From Devriesea agamarum (GTDB lineage Bacteria; Actinomycetota; Actinomycetes; Actinomycetales; Dermabacteraceae), in assembly GCF_900070355.1 (NCBI RefSeq), contig NZ_LN849456.1, positions 1,984,001 through 2,048,000 of the forward strand: 64,000 bases of DNA, written 5' to 3'. A program made the translations under genes and the position numbers. This document shows positions 31,736-40,458 of this stretch, in pieces. The notes beneath the pieces were generated by a model, which searched no databases, was not told the DNA's origin, and saw only the letters and a program-made list of their open reading frames with translations. Within the stretch, counting starts at the first letter, position 1; every line of letters begins with the position of its first letter.

Positions 31736-31786
31736 ACGGGAAGATATGACATGTGCAGAGTTGTCATGTTCCCGTAAGGGTTTTTT
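31736..31786 (+). terminator. Rho-independent terminator after tRNA-Ala
   Basis: Outer stem ACGGGAA (31736-31742) pairs with TTCCCGT (31769-31775); an inner ATGACA/TGTCAT stem extends it. A run of six T follows at 31781-31786. Confidence 0.85.
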
Positions 31787-32290
31787 CTCCCCTGTCACTG
31801 TGATCGCGGGTTTCGCTGATGATGGTGCCGAACGGTTCTGCGATCCTGGGGTGGTTCAAGGATGCACTTCGATCTCAGCTCTTCCGCTGTTTATCGGACG
31901 CCGTCCCGATGCCACCCAAAGCAGTTGGTCCAGCTGAACTTGCACTCGAAGTGGAAGCAGGCAACCTTCAGTGCGATTCTGATCGAGCACGGACCTTAGC
32001 TCCGCGCCAGTAGCACCTCAGGTGGGGTGGCGCGATCATGAGCCGTGTAATCTGCGACCGTTCCGGAGAGGCGTCGCACTCGGTTGGACCTCCGCCATGT
32101 CCCCAGGCGATGAGCTCACGATGCGCGATTGCTGGGTGGACCTCTTTATAATCACGATTCGGTCACGGTGTCTTGGGCGCTGTCACAGCCCACGCTGTTC
32201 TCGATAATCCTGTTAATGAGGGCCACCGCTAATTGTCGTTACCCCTCGACCTGCACGGGACAGGATGCACGCCAACGTAAGGACACGTTC
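31787..32290. other. Intergenic stretch before the secreted toxin-like gene
   Basis: About 500 bp in which I see no supported gene. Short open frames on the plus strand lack ribosome sites and family resemblance. It marks the boundary between the conserved origin block and the accessory flank and presumably holds the promoter for the gene at 32291. Confidence 0.5.
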
Positions 32291-32908
32291 GTGAAGACTC
32301 GCATTTCTCTCGCATCGCTGGCTGCTTTGGTGCTTGTGGCGACGATGCTCACACCCACCGCCGCGCTGGCGGACGAGCATGATGTGCTTCAGCCGTCGAC
32401 GTCGATTCAGACCACCGGTCTGGGGAGTGGAGACGGGGCGGCGGTTGATCCTGCAGAGGAGTACACCGCGGTGATCGCCGGTGTCGAGTACATCGAGCCT
32501 TCTGGCGTCTCAGCCAGGCTGGCCGCACCTGGTTGCTTCAGCAGCGATGAGGCGACGAAGAGGATCAATATATATCAGCGACGCAATCCAAACGGGGTTG
32601 CGAAGCTCGAGTGCGGTACCGCGTCTGGCTATGGGTGGCGGCATATCGCAAATGCTCACGGGCAGGATTGGCAGAACATCCTGACCAAGTACAAGATCTC
32701 CGGCACTTGGTCGGATTTCGCGAAGTGGAACATCGGCAACACTGTTGGGGCGCCGGCGTCCGCTCCATACAACAGTGCGAATAACAGCTACACCTACCAG
32801 TCCCCGTTGCAGATCAAGAATTCAAAGGGACAGGTTGTGCGCACCTACACGGTGAAGGTTCCGGTCGGTAAAACGACCGAGCGAATCATCACTGCCTTCC
32901 CGAGCTGA
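32291..32908 (+). CDS. Secreted toxin-like protein (candidate RNase-type toxin domain)
   Basis: GTG 32291 follows AAGGA; the frame extends upstream but only this start gives a signal peptide. Residues 1-27 form a classic Sec signal ending ALA before DEHD. A linker follows, then a C-terminal domain of about 95 residues with GYGWRHIANAHGQDW, a Trp/Lys-rich middle, and the end QVVRTYTVKVPVGKTTERI, ITAFPS. The spaced His residues and a closing strand with Thr-Tyr-Lys recall compact RNase toxins of polymorphic toxin systems, but I cannot assign a named family. The next gene, 9 bp on, encodes a small soluble protein suited to be an immunity factor. A secreted antibacterial effector is the inference; a housekeeping secreted protein is the alternative. 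Confidence 0.6.
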   Translation: MKTRISLASLAALVLVATMLTPTAALADEHDVLQPSTSIQTTGLGSGDGAAVDPAEEYTAVIAGVEYIEPSGVSARLAAPGCFSSDEATKRINIYQRRNPNGVAKLECGTASGYGWRHIANAHGQDWQNILTKYKISGTWSDFAKWNIGNTVGAPASAPYNSANNSYTYQSPLQIKNSKGQVVRTYTVKVPVGKTTERIITAFPS

Positions 32909-32917
32909 GATGCGCTG

Positions 32918-33238
32918 ATGGACGAGACTGCGCCGGACCTGTTCGACCGCTTCGTGCAGCATCTTCGCGCCGTTGACAGCAGAAACAGCGGCGACTACGA
33001 GACTGGACGACTGACCGTGTTCGAGGAAGGCTCCTCGCTTCACGCGATCTTCCTGACCAGCCCAGCCGATCTCCAACACCGGCTCTCCATGCTCTCGGAG
33101 GACGCATTGCGGATTTGGCCTGAGTCCACGAGCGAAATCGCGGCGTTCCGCCTCCTATCCATCCATCTGGAAGAGAGCCTGAGTACGGGAAGGTCGTACA
33201 CCTACCGGCTCGGAAGAGACGGTATCCGCCCCCTCTGA
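32918..33238 (+). CDS. Small soluble protein, candidate immunity protein
   Basis: ATG 32918 gives 106 residues with no signal peptide or TM segment. The start MDETAPDLFDRFVQHLRAVD is acidic and amphipathic. No clear ribosome site is visible, so it may be translated by coupling to the gene ending 9 bp upstream. I recognise no domain. Size, acidity and tight linkage to the secreted toxin-like gene make an immunity role the best guess. Confidence 0.5.
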   Translation: MDETAPDLFDRFVQHLRAVDSRNSGDYETGRLTVFEEGSSLHAIFLTSPADLQHRLSMLSEDALRIWPESTSEIAAFRLLSIHLEESLSTGRSYTYRLGRDGIRPL

Positions 33239-33315
33239 GCAGAATAGAAGATTTAACGTCCCGCTCGATATGAAGAGCACTTCATTTATCCTTTTGTGCA
33301 CTTTGAGCGGGAATT

Positions 33316-33540
33316 TCACGCAGGTGTTATATGGTCTAGGAACTCTTGCCGCAAGCCACGGGATGCAGCAAGAATTTCGATACCCAGGAGGCACCCATTG
33401 GTATCAAAATCGAGGGTCGCTTGAGTTTCACCATGCGGAGTGTCTATCAGAGACACCTGCTGGGTAGCTTCACTGGCTTTGATGACATCTACGAGGGAAA
33501 TGTAGGCAGCATCGGCTTCGGAATCGTAGGTAGCTTTCAT
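33316..33540 (-). CDS. DUF2283 domain protein
   Basis: A 74-residue protein (ATG 33540, 8 bp after GGA; an in-frame ATG at 33546 is closer to the site). It carries the DUF2283 pattern: KATYDSEADAAYISL near the start and LDFDTNGCLLGIEIL, AASRGL near the end. DUF2283 genes are often found beside small toxin-antitoxin genes, but the function is unknown. Confidence 0.75.
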   Translation of the reverse strand: MKATYDSEADAAYISLVDVIKASEATQQVSLIDTPHGETQATLDFDTNGCLLGIEILAASRGLRQEFLDHITPA

Positions 33541-33605
33541 GATCATCCTTTAGTAACGGTAATGATGGTGCCTGTTGTGTTGTTGACGATGAAACGGATC
33601 GTATG

Positions 33606-34034
33606 TCACCTTGGCCCATGCCGCGCCCTGCCTCTTGAGTGTGGAATATGCACAACCGCTGGTCGCGGCTGCCGTCCTGATAAGGAAACACGCGTCTCAC
33701 GTCGATAGCTGACATATAGGGGAACGGATGAGACGAGGAATACCGCAGCCCCAACCCATCCGCTGATATCTCGCAGCACCGGAACAACGAAGATCGCGGC
33801 TGTGCCAATAGCGACCAGAGCACCCGCCAAGACGCCGTACAGGTGCATCCCGTAAAGCGAGATGAACGTGCGGTAATGAGCACCTACTACGATCAAAGAA
33901 GCAGGTAGAAACAACGAAGGACTAAACGTGCCGAGTGAGATGGCGATCAGCAACCCAGGTGGCACAGTAAAAGCGCTCTGCATCGCAAGCGCGATGGACG
34001 GGTGGCCCTTGGGAAGAAACGCCGGTCCTCCCAT
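33606..34034 (-). CDS. Small membrane protein (possibly downstream half of a split gene)
   Basis: 142 residues with about four hydrophobic segments, including VPPGLLIAISLGTF and VVGAHYRTFISLYGMHLYGV; the GAHY motif vaguely recalls DUF7010-like membrane proteins. There is no strong ribosome site. It starts 13 bp after the stop of the 74-residue membrane ORF upstream (34048-34272), in a different frame. Together the two would make a six-TM protein of about 215 residues, so a frameshifted single gene is possible. The last 35 residues are basic and may be out-of-frame extension. Confidence 0.5.
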   Translation of the reverse strand: MGGPAFLPKGHPSIALAMQSAFTVPPGLLIAISLGTFSPSLFLPASLIVVGAHYRTFISLYGMHLYGVLAGALVAIGTAAIFVVPVLRDISGWVGAAVFLVSSVPLYVSYRRETRVSLSGRQPRPAVVHIPHSRGRARHGPR

Positions 34035-34047
34035 ATTTGTCGCCCCG

Positions 34048-34272
34048 TCACTTATCGTCCGTGCGACCCATCCGTGAGCGTGCGATCAAGGTGGCTCCTC
34101 CCACGAGGCATCCCCAAGCAATCACCAACACGATCCACCCCAAACCCTGCCACGCGGAGTCACCGATCCAGTCTCGGATCACCGGTCGCATGAGATGAAC
34201 GATTAGGCACAGGACGATCAAAGCGCCCCCTGCCACAGCCTGTGCCACCCGTCCCCGGGCCGTAGAAACCAT
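34048..34272 (-). CDS. Two-TM small membrane protein
   Basis: A 74-residue protein starting MVSTARGRVAQAVAGGALIV with an AAGGAGG site 9 bp upstream, so translation is well supported. Two hydrophobic helices (AVAGGALIVLCLIVHLM and WIVLVIAWGCLVGGATLIA) are followed by a basic end RSRMGRTDDK. It may be the upstream half of a gene split from 33606-34034. Confidence 0.65.
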   Translation of the reverse strand: MVSTARGRVAQAVAGGALIVLCLIVHLMRPVIRDWIGDSAWQGLGWIVLVIAWGCLVGGATLIARSRMGRTDDK

Positions 34273-34569
34273 GAAACCGAACCTCCTTGTCTTGGACTTT
34301 CGTTATATCGGTGGAGCAGTGCCGACCGCCAGCCACCCCGCGATGAGTACCGATATGCATCGTAACGTGTTATTCGGAGGAAACAGGCCTGGAGGGCGTA
34401 TTTCCATGATCGCGACGTGTTCCGCATCGCGACGTATTCCATATCGTCTCGGCAGGCTCACAAGTTGACACCAAAGCGTGATCCAGGGTGTCTGCGATCA
34501 CATAGATGGGGTGATATGGTCCGAAGACCCGGTCTCAAATGGGGCGATTAGCGTGGAGGAGGAGCCGTC

Positions 34570-34734
34570 ATGGCTCGGTTCACGATCGATAGCAATACGG
34601 ATCTGGCGCACATTATTGCCGCGCTACGGACTGCGGCGTCTGCGGATTCCCGCAACGCTGATGCGGTTCCCGATGCCGATGAGCCCAAGGATTCTCAGAA
34701 GAACTGGAGCATGACGATTACCGTGGAGGATTAG
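34570..34734 (+). CDS. Small acidic protein of 54 residues
   Basis: ATG 34570 has a strong GGAGGAG ribosome site 6 bp upstream. The product begins MARFTIDSNTDLAHIIAALR, continues through an Ala/Asp/Ser segment and ends KNWSMTITVED. There is no TM helix and no recognised family. It is too short for common gene finders. It is isolated: no gene overlaps it and the next supported gene is 0.8 kb away. Confidence 0.6.
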   Translation: MARFTIDSNTDLAHIIAALRTAASADSRNADAVPDADEPKDSQKNWSMTITVED

Positions 34735-35030
34735 CGGACGCCGACTTATGGGTGATCTCCGAGCGGGCAGGAATGCTTACCTCCTCTCGCGTGGACTATC
34801 GGGAATCGGTAGAGCCGCCTCGGGCGCGCTTATGCCAATTGTTTTACTGAACCAACTGGGCCAGTCGGCGACTCTTTTTGCAGTTCTTTAAGCTCATTCC
34901 ATGGCCATTGGTGTGCTTTTGCTGCCAGCGGTCTAACTCCTCAACCAAGTGATTGGATTTTCCGCTGTTAACGACTTGACCGCAGGGAATAAGCGGGTAT
35001 TTTCTGCTCTGCCTAGCTGCTGCTGGCCCG
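34735..35030. other. Intergenic stretch, nothing recognised
   Basis: About 300 bp without a supported gene, terminator or repeat. Confidence 0.5.
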
Positions 35031-35279
35031 TTGAGTCAGCCGTTCAGAGTGTTTCTGCTCGGTGGTGGCGAGCTGTTCCAAGCGTTCTTCGGGACTCTCC
35101 TCCTGGCGACAGCAACTGGGGTCGTGCAACGGGACACCTCGGAGGCAACCATTGCCAGCATCATGAGTCTATTAATGATCGTGGTTGAGCTGTTTAGCCT
35201 GCTGGGGTTGCTCCTGTCGGGAGTTCTTATGCTGATCGTCTCTCCGCTCATGATCGTCATGATCGCGGGGATGGCCTAG
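35031..35279 (+). pseudogene. Possible membrane-protein fragment
   Basis: A TTG-started frame encodes 82 residues with a very hydrophobic C-terminal half (LLMIVVELFSLLGLLLSGVL). The open frame extends about 45 bp further upstream without a better start, and there is no ribosome site. It may be the remains of a larger membrane protein or a chance frame. Confidence 0.3.
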
Positions 35280-35554
35280 GCCCTGATCGGTGGCTTCTGG
35301 TTTCTACAACCGCGGTGACATGCGCTAACGCATCGACCATCGCGAAATCAGACGATACGATAGCCAGGCGTCATAGTCGACAGACTGGGCACTCATTATG
35401 AATGTCAAGATCTTCATGAATGTGAAAGTGGTGGGTTAGATGCCGGTTGGTTATCGCCGGGTTGAAGAGCCCACATTATTGTCGCCGGTCAGAAGTTCGC
35501 CCGGGCCTGTATCCGGCACCGTTGCCGAACTCACCCGGCTGAAAGGTGGTCAGC

Positions 35555-36274
35555 ATGTTGCTTAGCATCGTGTCGTTGTGCGCAATCCTGGTGGCGGTTG
35601 TGCAAGTTCTGCTAATGGGCGTAATCGGCTATCCGCTGGCGCGAAGACAACCCGATGGTATGGAGAAGTTCCACCGGTCAGGCTTCGTGTGGTGGGTGAT
35701 TGCCTTAGCGTTGGTCACCGTCGTCGGTCTGTGGGCGCACCCGCAATGGTTTACGTTGATGGCACCCTCGAGCCATAGCTGGTCGTTGCTGCGATTTATG
35801 GTGCCATCGGTGATCGCACTCGCGATCCTTGTGGCGGTTGAGCTCATCTCTGAGAAGATCATTCGCCGCACGGCGACGGATGAACAGTTACGCAAATACG
35901 AAGACGCCTACGAGGGGCAGCTACCTGCCTGGATTGCGACGCGACGGTCCAGGCTGCTCATTGTGCTCGCCCTCGTTGCCCTGCTAGAAGAAATTGTTTT
36001 TCGTGCCATAGGTTTAGGTGGTCTGCTAGGGATCTGGGATCTACCCAAGCCTCTCGCGGCTGGTATCTGTGCGGTGGCATTTGGGCTGAGTCACTGGTAT
36101 GGAGGATGGCGCCACGTGACAATAAAAATATTTACCGGTGCTGTTCTTGTGTGGGTGACATTGTCTGCCGGATGGGTGAGCGCTGCGCTGGTACATGTCG
36201 CTCTGAATATTATTTTGACCTTGGTTTCTAGAAATTCACAAAACTCCACTAAAAATGCTTTGGCTGCTCAGTAA
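35555..36274 (+). CDS. CPBP-family intramembrane metalloprotease
   Basis: ATG 35555 lies 8 bp after GAAAGG; an in-frame GTG 35546 is less well placed. The 239 residues form a polytopic membrane protein with the CPBP (Abi) motifs: EEIVFR near residue 145 (the catalytic Glu pair and Arg), FGLSHWYGG (motif 2 His), and HVALNI (motif 3 His/Asn). Family members include CAAX-processing proteases and bacteriocin self-immunity proteins. It precedes an ABC drug/peptide exporter gene by 195 bp. Confidence 0.85.
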   Translation: MLLSIVSLCAILVAVVQVLLMGVIGYPLARRQPDGMEKFHRSGFVWWVIALALVTVVGLWAHPQWFTLMAPSSHSWSLLRFMVPSVIALAILVAVELISEKIIRRTATDEQLRKYEDAYEGQLPAWIATRRSRLLIVLALVALLEEIVFRAIGLGGLLGIWDLPKPLAAGICAVAFGLSHWYGGWRHVTIKIFTGAVLVWVTLSAGWVSAALVHVALNIILTLVSRNSQNSTKNALAAQ

Positions 36275-36283
36275 TTAAAGACA

Positions 36284-36317
36284 TGTTGTCAGATGTTTAA
36301 TGTTGTCAAATGTTTAA
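36284..36317 (+). repeat. 17-bp tandem duplication
   Basis: Two adjacent 17-bp copies (36284-36300 and 36301-36317) differ at one base, just after the CPBP gene stop. Confidence 0.8.
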
Positions 36318-36469
36318 GGGCGGCGATCAGCGGAATATGACGACTCAATAAACAGAAGATCTGATTAGTGAAACGGTGACGGCCAGGCTAAGTCGGCAGA
36401 GAACTAGCTGATCGCAGCGCGGTTTGTGGAGCACATGAGGCCAATCTATTTCGGACTGAGGCACAATTT

Positions 36470-37402
36470 ATGACAATAAACTTCGACACGCTTATACAGG
36501 CAGAAAACCTGAGTCGCAGATACGGCGATATTCAGGCACTCGATCAGGTCAGCATCGAGGTATCTCCCGGGGAAGTGGTGGTACTCGCGGGCCCGAACGG
36601 GTGCGGGAAAACCACACTGGTCGAAACCTTGATGGGTCTTCGTCGAGTGCACAAGGGAACAGTTCGCGTGCTTGGTGTCTCTCCTCGATCCGGTCGCCAG
36701 CATATCGCCCCGCATGTGGGTCTGACCCTGCAGGGTGCGGCGTTGCATAGCCAAGTGACCGCTAAAGAGCATTTCGCTTTTGTGGCAGCTCTCTATGGCC
36801 GATCCAAGGCGGATGTTGAGCAGGTGATGCAGCAGTTACAGCTCACAGATTTTGCAGGTCGTCGCTATGGAAAGCTCAGCGGCGGTCAGCAAAGAAGGGT
36901 GCAGGTAGGTGCTGCTTTGCTATCTCGGCCACGATTGCTCGTGTTGGACGAACCGACGTCGGGTGTGGATTTGGAATCGCGCGGGGAGATGTGGGCAGCG
37001 GTGCGGTCATGCACCGTCGATGCGGGGACGGGAGTTTTGATCACGACGCATGATTTAACGGAGGCTGAAGAGTACGGCGATCGGGTCGTCATTATGCGGG
37101 CGGGAAAGATCGTTGCGCAGGGCGCACCGATCGAGATCGTCACTCGCTGCCAGCTTCATGCCGTGGTCTCCGTTCGCTACGGTGGTCTGCCGTCGGGCGG
37201 TATTCCACAACGGGATGATCTATGCCTGCTTAAAGAAGATGCAGGATCGGTGGTTATAGGGTGCAGCACTGAGGCCGCTGAGAAATTCGTTCTCGACTGG
37301 GCGCACACGAACCCGAGTTTGCGTCACGCGTCGTCACGAGCGCCAATCCTTGCTGATGCTTATTTGTACGCCCAAAGGAGTGGTGAGAATGGGGCACGCT
37401 GA
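36470..37402 (+). CDS. ABC transporter ATP-binding protein (DrrA/CcmA type)
   Basis: 310 residues with the Walker A AGPNGCGKTTLVE, Q-loop region GLTLQGAALHSQ, signature LSGGQQRRVQVGAALL, Walker B LLVLDEPTSGVD and the switch His (ITTHD). The C-terminal 90 residues form a DrrA-like tail. It overlaps the permease gene start by 14 bp, so the two form an ABC-2 exporter, probably for a drug or peptide. Confidence 0.92.
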   Translation: MTINFDTLIQAENLSRRYGDIQALDQVSIEVSPGEVVVLAGPNGCGKTTLVETLMGLRRVHKGTVRVLGVSPRSGRQHIAPHVGLTLQGAALHSQVTAKEHFAFVAALYGRSKADVEQVMQQLQLTDFAGRRYGKLSGGQQRRVQVGAALLSRPRLLVLDEPTSGVDLESRGEMWAAVRSCTVDAGTGVLITTHDLTEAEEYGDRVVIMRAGKIVAQGAPIEIVTRCQLHAVVSVRYGGLPSGGIPQRDDLCLLKEDAGSVVIGCSTEAAEKFVLDWAHTNPSLRHASSRAPILADAYLYAQRSGENGAR

Positions 37403-38198
37403 GAAGGATATGGTGATCACTGGTAACCCGCGCGGGCGGGTTGCGAAAGCATGGCTACGGCAATTCCGCAATCAGTTTTTATGTTTCCTTCGTGAACCCG
37501 CAGCTGCCGTCTTCAACGTTTTAGTGCCGCTATTTATTGTCACCATTGAGGCAATATCGTTTGGTGAGACAGAAGCGATAGGCTCCAGCATTCCAGGGCT
37601 ACGAGTTGTGGACACCCTGCCAGCAATGGCTGGGGTTATGTTCGTGATGATTATCGGCTTGTTCGGCATGAGTGTCGGTTTATCTTCAATGATGGAATCG
37701 AGAACGCTCGCGGGCTATAGCCTGAGGCCCGGCGGAATATGGCTGGTGATATCGTCCTACGCAGCCGCGCTGCTGTGCATTGTGGCGCTCGGTATGGGAA
37801 TCTCCATAGCGGTCCTCATGGTGTTTTGGAACGCTTTGCCCCCGGCGCATATCGTGACAGGCATCGGGATGTTACTCCTGTCTGCGTGCTTGTTCCTTTT
37901 GGTGGGGGCCGTAATTGCAGGTCTTACGCCCTCGCCCCGGTCCGCACAGGGAATCTGCTCGGCGATATTCTTTCCGCTTCTTTTCCTCTCAGGAGCTATC
38001 TTCCCGTTAGACAGCTTTCCTAGCGGCATCCAGCTAGTCTCGAAAATTTTGCCCGGCCACCACGTTGCCGAGCTGTTGTACGCGGCCTGGCTCGACAATC
38101 AGCCATTCCCGTGGCTGCCCTTCGTCTATGTCCTGGTTTTAATTGCGGTTGCCACGGGTCTTACCGCGGTGGTCTACCGCCGTCGAGAAGACGTATAG
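37389..38198 (+). CDS. ABC-2 type transporter permease
   Basis: ATG 37389 follows AGGAG within the end of the ATPase gene. The 269 residues have about six TM helices; the start RVAKAWLRQFRNQFLCFLREPAAAVFNVLVPLF is typical of ABC-2 permeases, as is the motif FFPLLFLSGAIFPLDSFP. It works with the preceding ATPase. The two-component genes downstream are convergent with it. Confidence 0.9.
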   Translation: MGHAEKDMVITGNPRGRVAKAWLRQFRNQFLCFLREPAAAVFNVLVPLFIVTIEAISFGETEAIGSSIPGLRVVDTLPAMAGVMFVMIIGLFGMSVGLSSMMESRTLAGYSLRPGGIWLVISSYAAALLCIVALGMGISIAVLMVFWNALPPAHIVTGIGMLLLSACLFLLVGAVIAGLTPSPRSAQGICSAIFFPLLFLSGAIFPLDSFPSGIQLVSKILPGHHVAELLYAAWLDNQPFPWLPFVYVLVLIAVATGLTAVVYRRREDV

Positions 38199-38314
38199 GG
38201 GTGTCACCCGCCGAGAGATATAAGGCCCCAACCGGGTCTGATGTGTGCTGTTGTCACATCGATAGCCGTCCCGGAGAAAGATAGGACCGTTGTCCAGCGT
38301 TTCGCTGGTGAAGG

Positions 38315-38953
38315 TTAGTCAGACAGCGTCTTATAGAGCGTGAGGGCAAGTGAAGTGCGATCCCGCTCGTCGAGTTTCCGGAGTAGTGCCGACACGTGAT
38401 TCTTGACAGTCCCCTCGGCGAGAACGAGATGGGTTGCGATTTCGGAGTTTGTGAGGCCGCGTGCGACGAGTTCTGCAACGACTCGTTCGCTGCGGGTAAG
38501 GATGGCGAGTGGTTCGTCCTTGGTGGTTTTGGGTTGGACTGCCGCGCGTGCTACGCGCGGGTCAATCACCATGCCGCCGCCTATCGCCGCGTGCAGCGCT
38601 CTTGTGAGTTCTTCCACGGACGTGTCTTTGAGGAGGAAGCCGGACGCACCCGAGGCGATCACCGCTTGGACGAGCGCATCGTCATCGAAAGTCGTGAGGA
38701 CGAGGACGGGTAAGGTCGGATATTCGCGCGTGCAGTGTTCAGCCAGTTCGATCCCATCCATGCGGGGCATCCGAGCGTCAGTGAGCACGACATCCGCGTC
38801 TGTCATCGTGAGCATGTCAAGTGCTTTCTGACCGTCCTCTGCCTGCGCGACGACTTCGACTCCGGTGCTGGTGGCAAGGAGCATGGCCAGACCTCGCCGG
38901 ATCAACTGCTGGTCCTCAACGAGCAATACCTTAATGGGCCGTTCGCGGTTCAC
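38315..38953 (-). CDS. NarL/FixJ-family response regulator
   Basis: 212 residues: a receiver domain with acidic pocket VEDQ and phosphoacceptor VLTDARMPRMDGIE, conserved Thr (VLTTFDDD) and Lys (GFLLKDTS), then a LuxR-type helix-turn-helix (LTRSERVVAELVARGLTNSE, GTVKNHVSALLRKL). The start overlaps the kinase stop by 4 bp, so it is translated with it. It probably controls one of the flanking ABC systems. Confidence 0.93.
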   Translation of the reverse strand: MNRERPIKVLLVEDQQLIRRGLAMLLATSTGVEVVAQAEDGQKALDMLTMTDADVVLTDARMPRMDGIELAEHCTREYPTLPVLVLTTFDDDALVQAVIASGASGFLLKDTSVEELTRALHAAIGGGMVIDPRVARAAVQPKTTKDEPLAILTRSERVVAELVARGLTNSEIATHLVLAEGTVKNHVSALLRKLDERDRTSLALTLYKTLSD

Positions 38954-40053
38954 CGGGTGGCATCCTTAGATCTTAGGGAAGCTTCACCGATCGGAACGAA
39001 GACTTCTAGCGTGAATTCGTTGCCTTGACGACGCGCGCGCATTGATCCTCCGTGTTTTGTCGCACGGTCAGAGAGGCCACGTAGGCCAAATCCGAGTTGA
39101 GGTGGGTCTTCATTCATTTTTACGGTGACTGCACGATCAAGGCGGTTAGAGATCGCAAGATGCAGAAGATGACCGTTCGTTTCCAGCGTGATGCGGACGC
39201 TGCGTGCTCTGCTATGTCGCAGCGCATTGGTCAGCCCTTCTTGAACTGCCCGATAGATGAGTAGGGCGGTTGCATCGTTATGGGTCAGTTCATGGTTCGA
39301 GGCGTCGTCACCTAAGACCTCGACAGTGACGCCTGTCCCGCGGAATGATTCTGCGATCAGTTCTAGGGCGGACAGTCCCCGTGCATTGGCATCTCGTACA
39401 GGATTGAGGGCTCGTACCCAGGTACGCATCTCCGCCAGGGCTTCGCTTGAGGTGTCCTTGGCGGTACGAATCTCCTGCCAAGCCTGGTCCGTGTCAGAGG
39501 CCCGCATACGTTCAGCGAGTTCAAGGCTCATCGATACCAACGTGAGCCTGTGGCCAAGCCCATCGTGAAGTTCACGGGCGCTGCGCGCTCGCTCATCAGA
39601 AAGTAGGAGTTCCTTCTCGATCTCCGCGGCGTGCCGTAGGCGGTCGATGACTTTTTGATCGGTGGCTCTGCGTTGTTCGTATCTGCGCAGAGCGAGACCG
39701 AGCGCAATGCCAAAGCACAGCATGACGGCGAACGGCACAACATTGATCAGCGCCTGCATGACGGCGTGGCGGAAGGCTTGCCAAGACCCTAGACCGTCAC
39801 ACATGTGGAGGGCGAATCCGGCTCCAGAGATCCAGATCGTTGCGTAAACTCCTGCCTTCGGGGAGACGTCGATGACAGCAAATGCGACGACCAAAAGGAG
39901 CACGGGAATGGTGAAGCCGAGTGTTCCGAACACGGCGACTGGGGTCGCCAGCACAACCGTGACCGCGGTCAGCGCGATGCCGTGACCGATGCGGACAAGA
40001 CGCGGGCGCGTCATCCATAGCGCGCCGATGAGTGGGACGAGTGCGAGCCACAT
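38950..40053 (-). CDS. Sensor histidine kinase, HisKA_3 type (N-terminus possibly frameshifted)
   Basis: 367 residues as read from ATG 40053: TM helices in the first 125 residues, the dimerisation/phosphoacceptor block SARELHDGLGHRLTLVSMSLEL with His in ELHDG, then an HATPase_c domain (IYRAVQEGLTNALRHSRA, FGLRGLSDRATKHGG). ATG 40053 has no ribosome site. Upstream on the same strand another frame (from 40189) encodes MGSSTVDVERTMMGLQVIAL and a further hydrophobic helix, and the kinase frame stays open a little upstream of 40053 (GLATAIMWL). A one-base shift near 40070-40085 would join them into a kinase of about 410 residues. Either the gene is broken or the sequence has an indel. Confidence 0.85.
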   Translation of the reverse strand: MWLALVPLIGALWMTRPRLVRIGHGIALTAVTVVLATPVAVFGTLGFTIPVLLLVVAFAVIDVSPKAGVYATIWISGAGFALHMCDGLGSWQAFRHAVMQALINVVPFAVMLCFGIALGLALRRYEQRRATDQKVIDRLRHAAEIEKELLLSDERARSARELHDGLGHRLTLVSMSLELAERMRASDTDQAWQEIRTAKDTSSEALAEMRTWVRALNPVRDANARGLSALELIAESFRGTGVTVEVLGDDASNHELTHNDATALLIYRAVQEGLTNALRHSRARSVRITLETNGHLLHLAISNRLDRAVTVKMNEDPPQLGFGLRGLSDRATKHGGSMRARRQGNEFTLEVFVPIGEASLRSKDATR

Positions 40054-40458
40054 GATGGCAGTTGCCAGACCGGATCCTTGTCTGCGTGAAGCCGATGATG
40101 CGCAGCAGGGCCGCTATACCAAGGCAGCACAGTGCGATGACCTGCAGTCCCATCATCGTGCGCTCGACGTCCACCGTGGAGGAGCCCATGGGTTTTACTC
40201 TACTTCCCTACTACGCAAGAGGCCCGAGACCCCCATGACCGCGGTCATGAGTTAATTCATGACTTCAGCCAGATGTACCGAATCGAGCATGTTCCTATGG
40301 TTGTGAACGTGGACGACTACGGAGGGCTCGTTGCTACCGAGCTTCACCAATGAGGGCTTGCGATATTGACTAAGGTGCGTCTCGAAAGGATGGGCAATGC
40401 CGCTCGCTGCTACGGGCACCGAATTCTTGTACGTCCAATCCACGAATCGAGATCTCGT
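40054..40458. other. Divergent region between kinase and ABC genes
   Basis: About 405 bp. The left part (to 40189) probably encodes the displaced kinase N-terminus on the minus strand; the rest is the promoter region of the rightward ABC genes. No clear operator was seen. Confidence 0.45.

Noticed and set aside
31746-32207. Short frames after tRNA-Ala as genes or a tRNA-linked integrase remnant
   Set aside because: No integrase resemblance, no ribosome sites, and no repeat of the tRNA 3' end found in the window.
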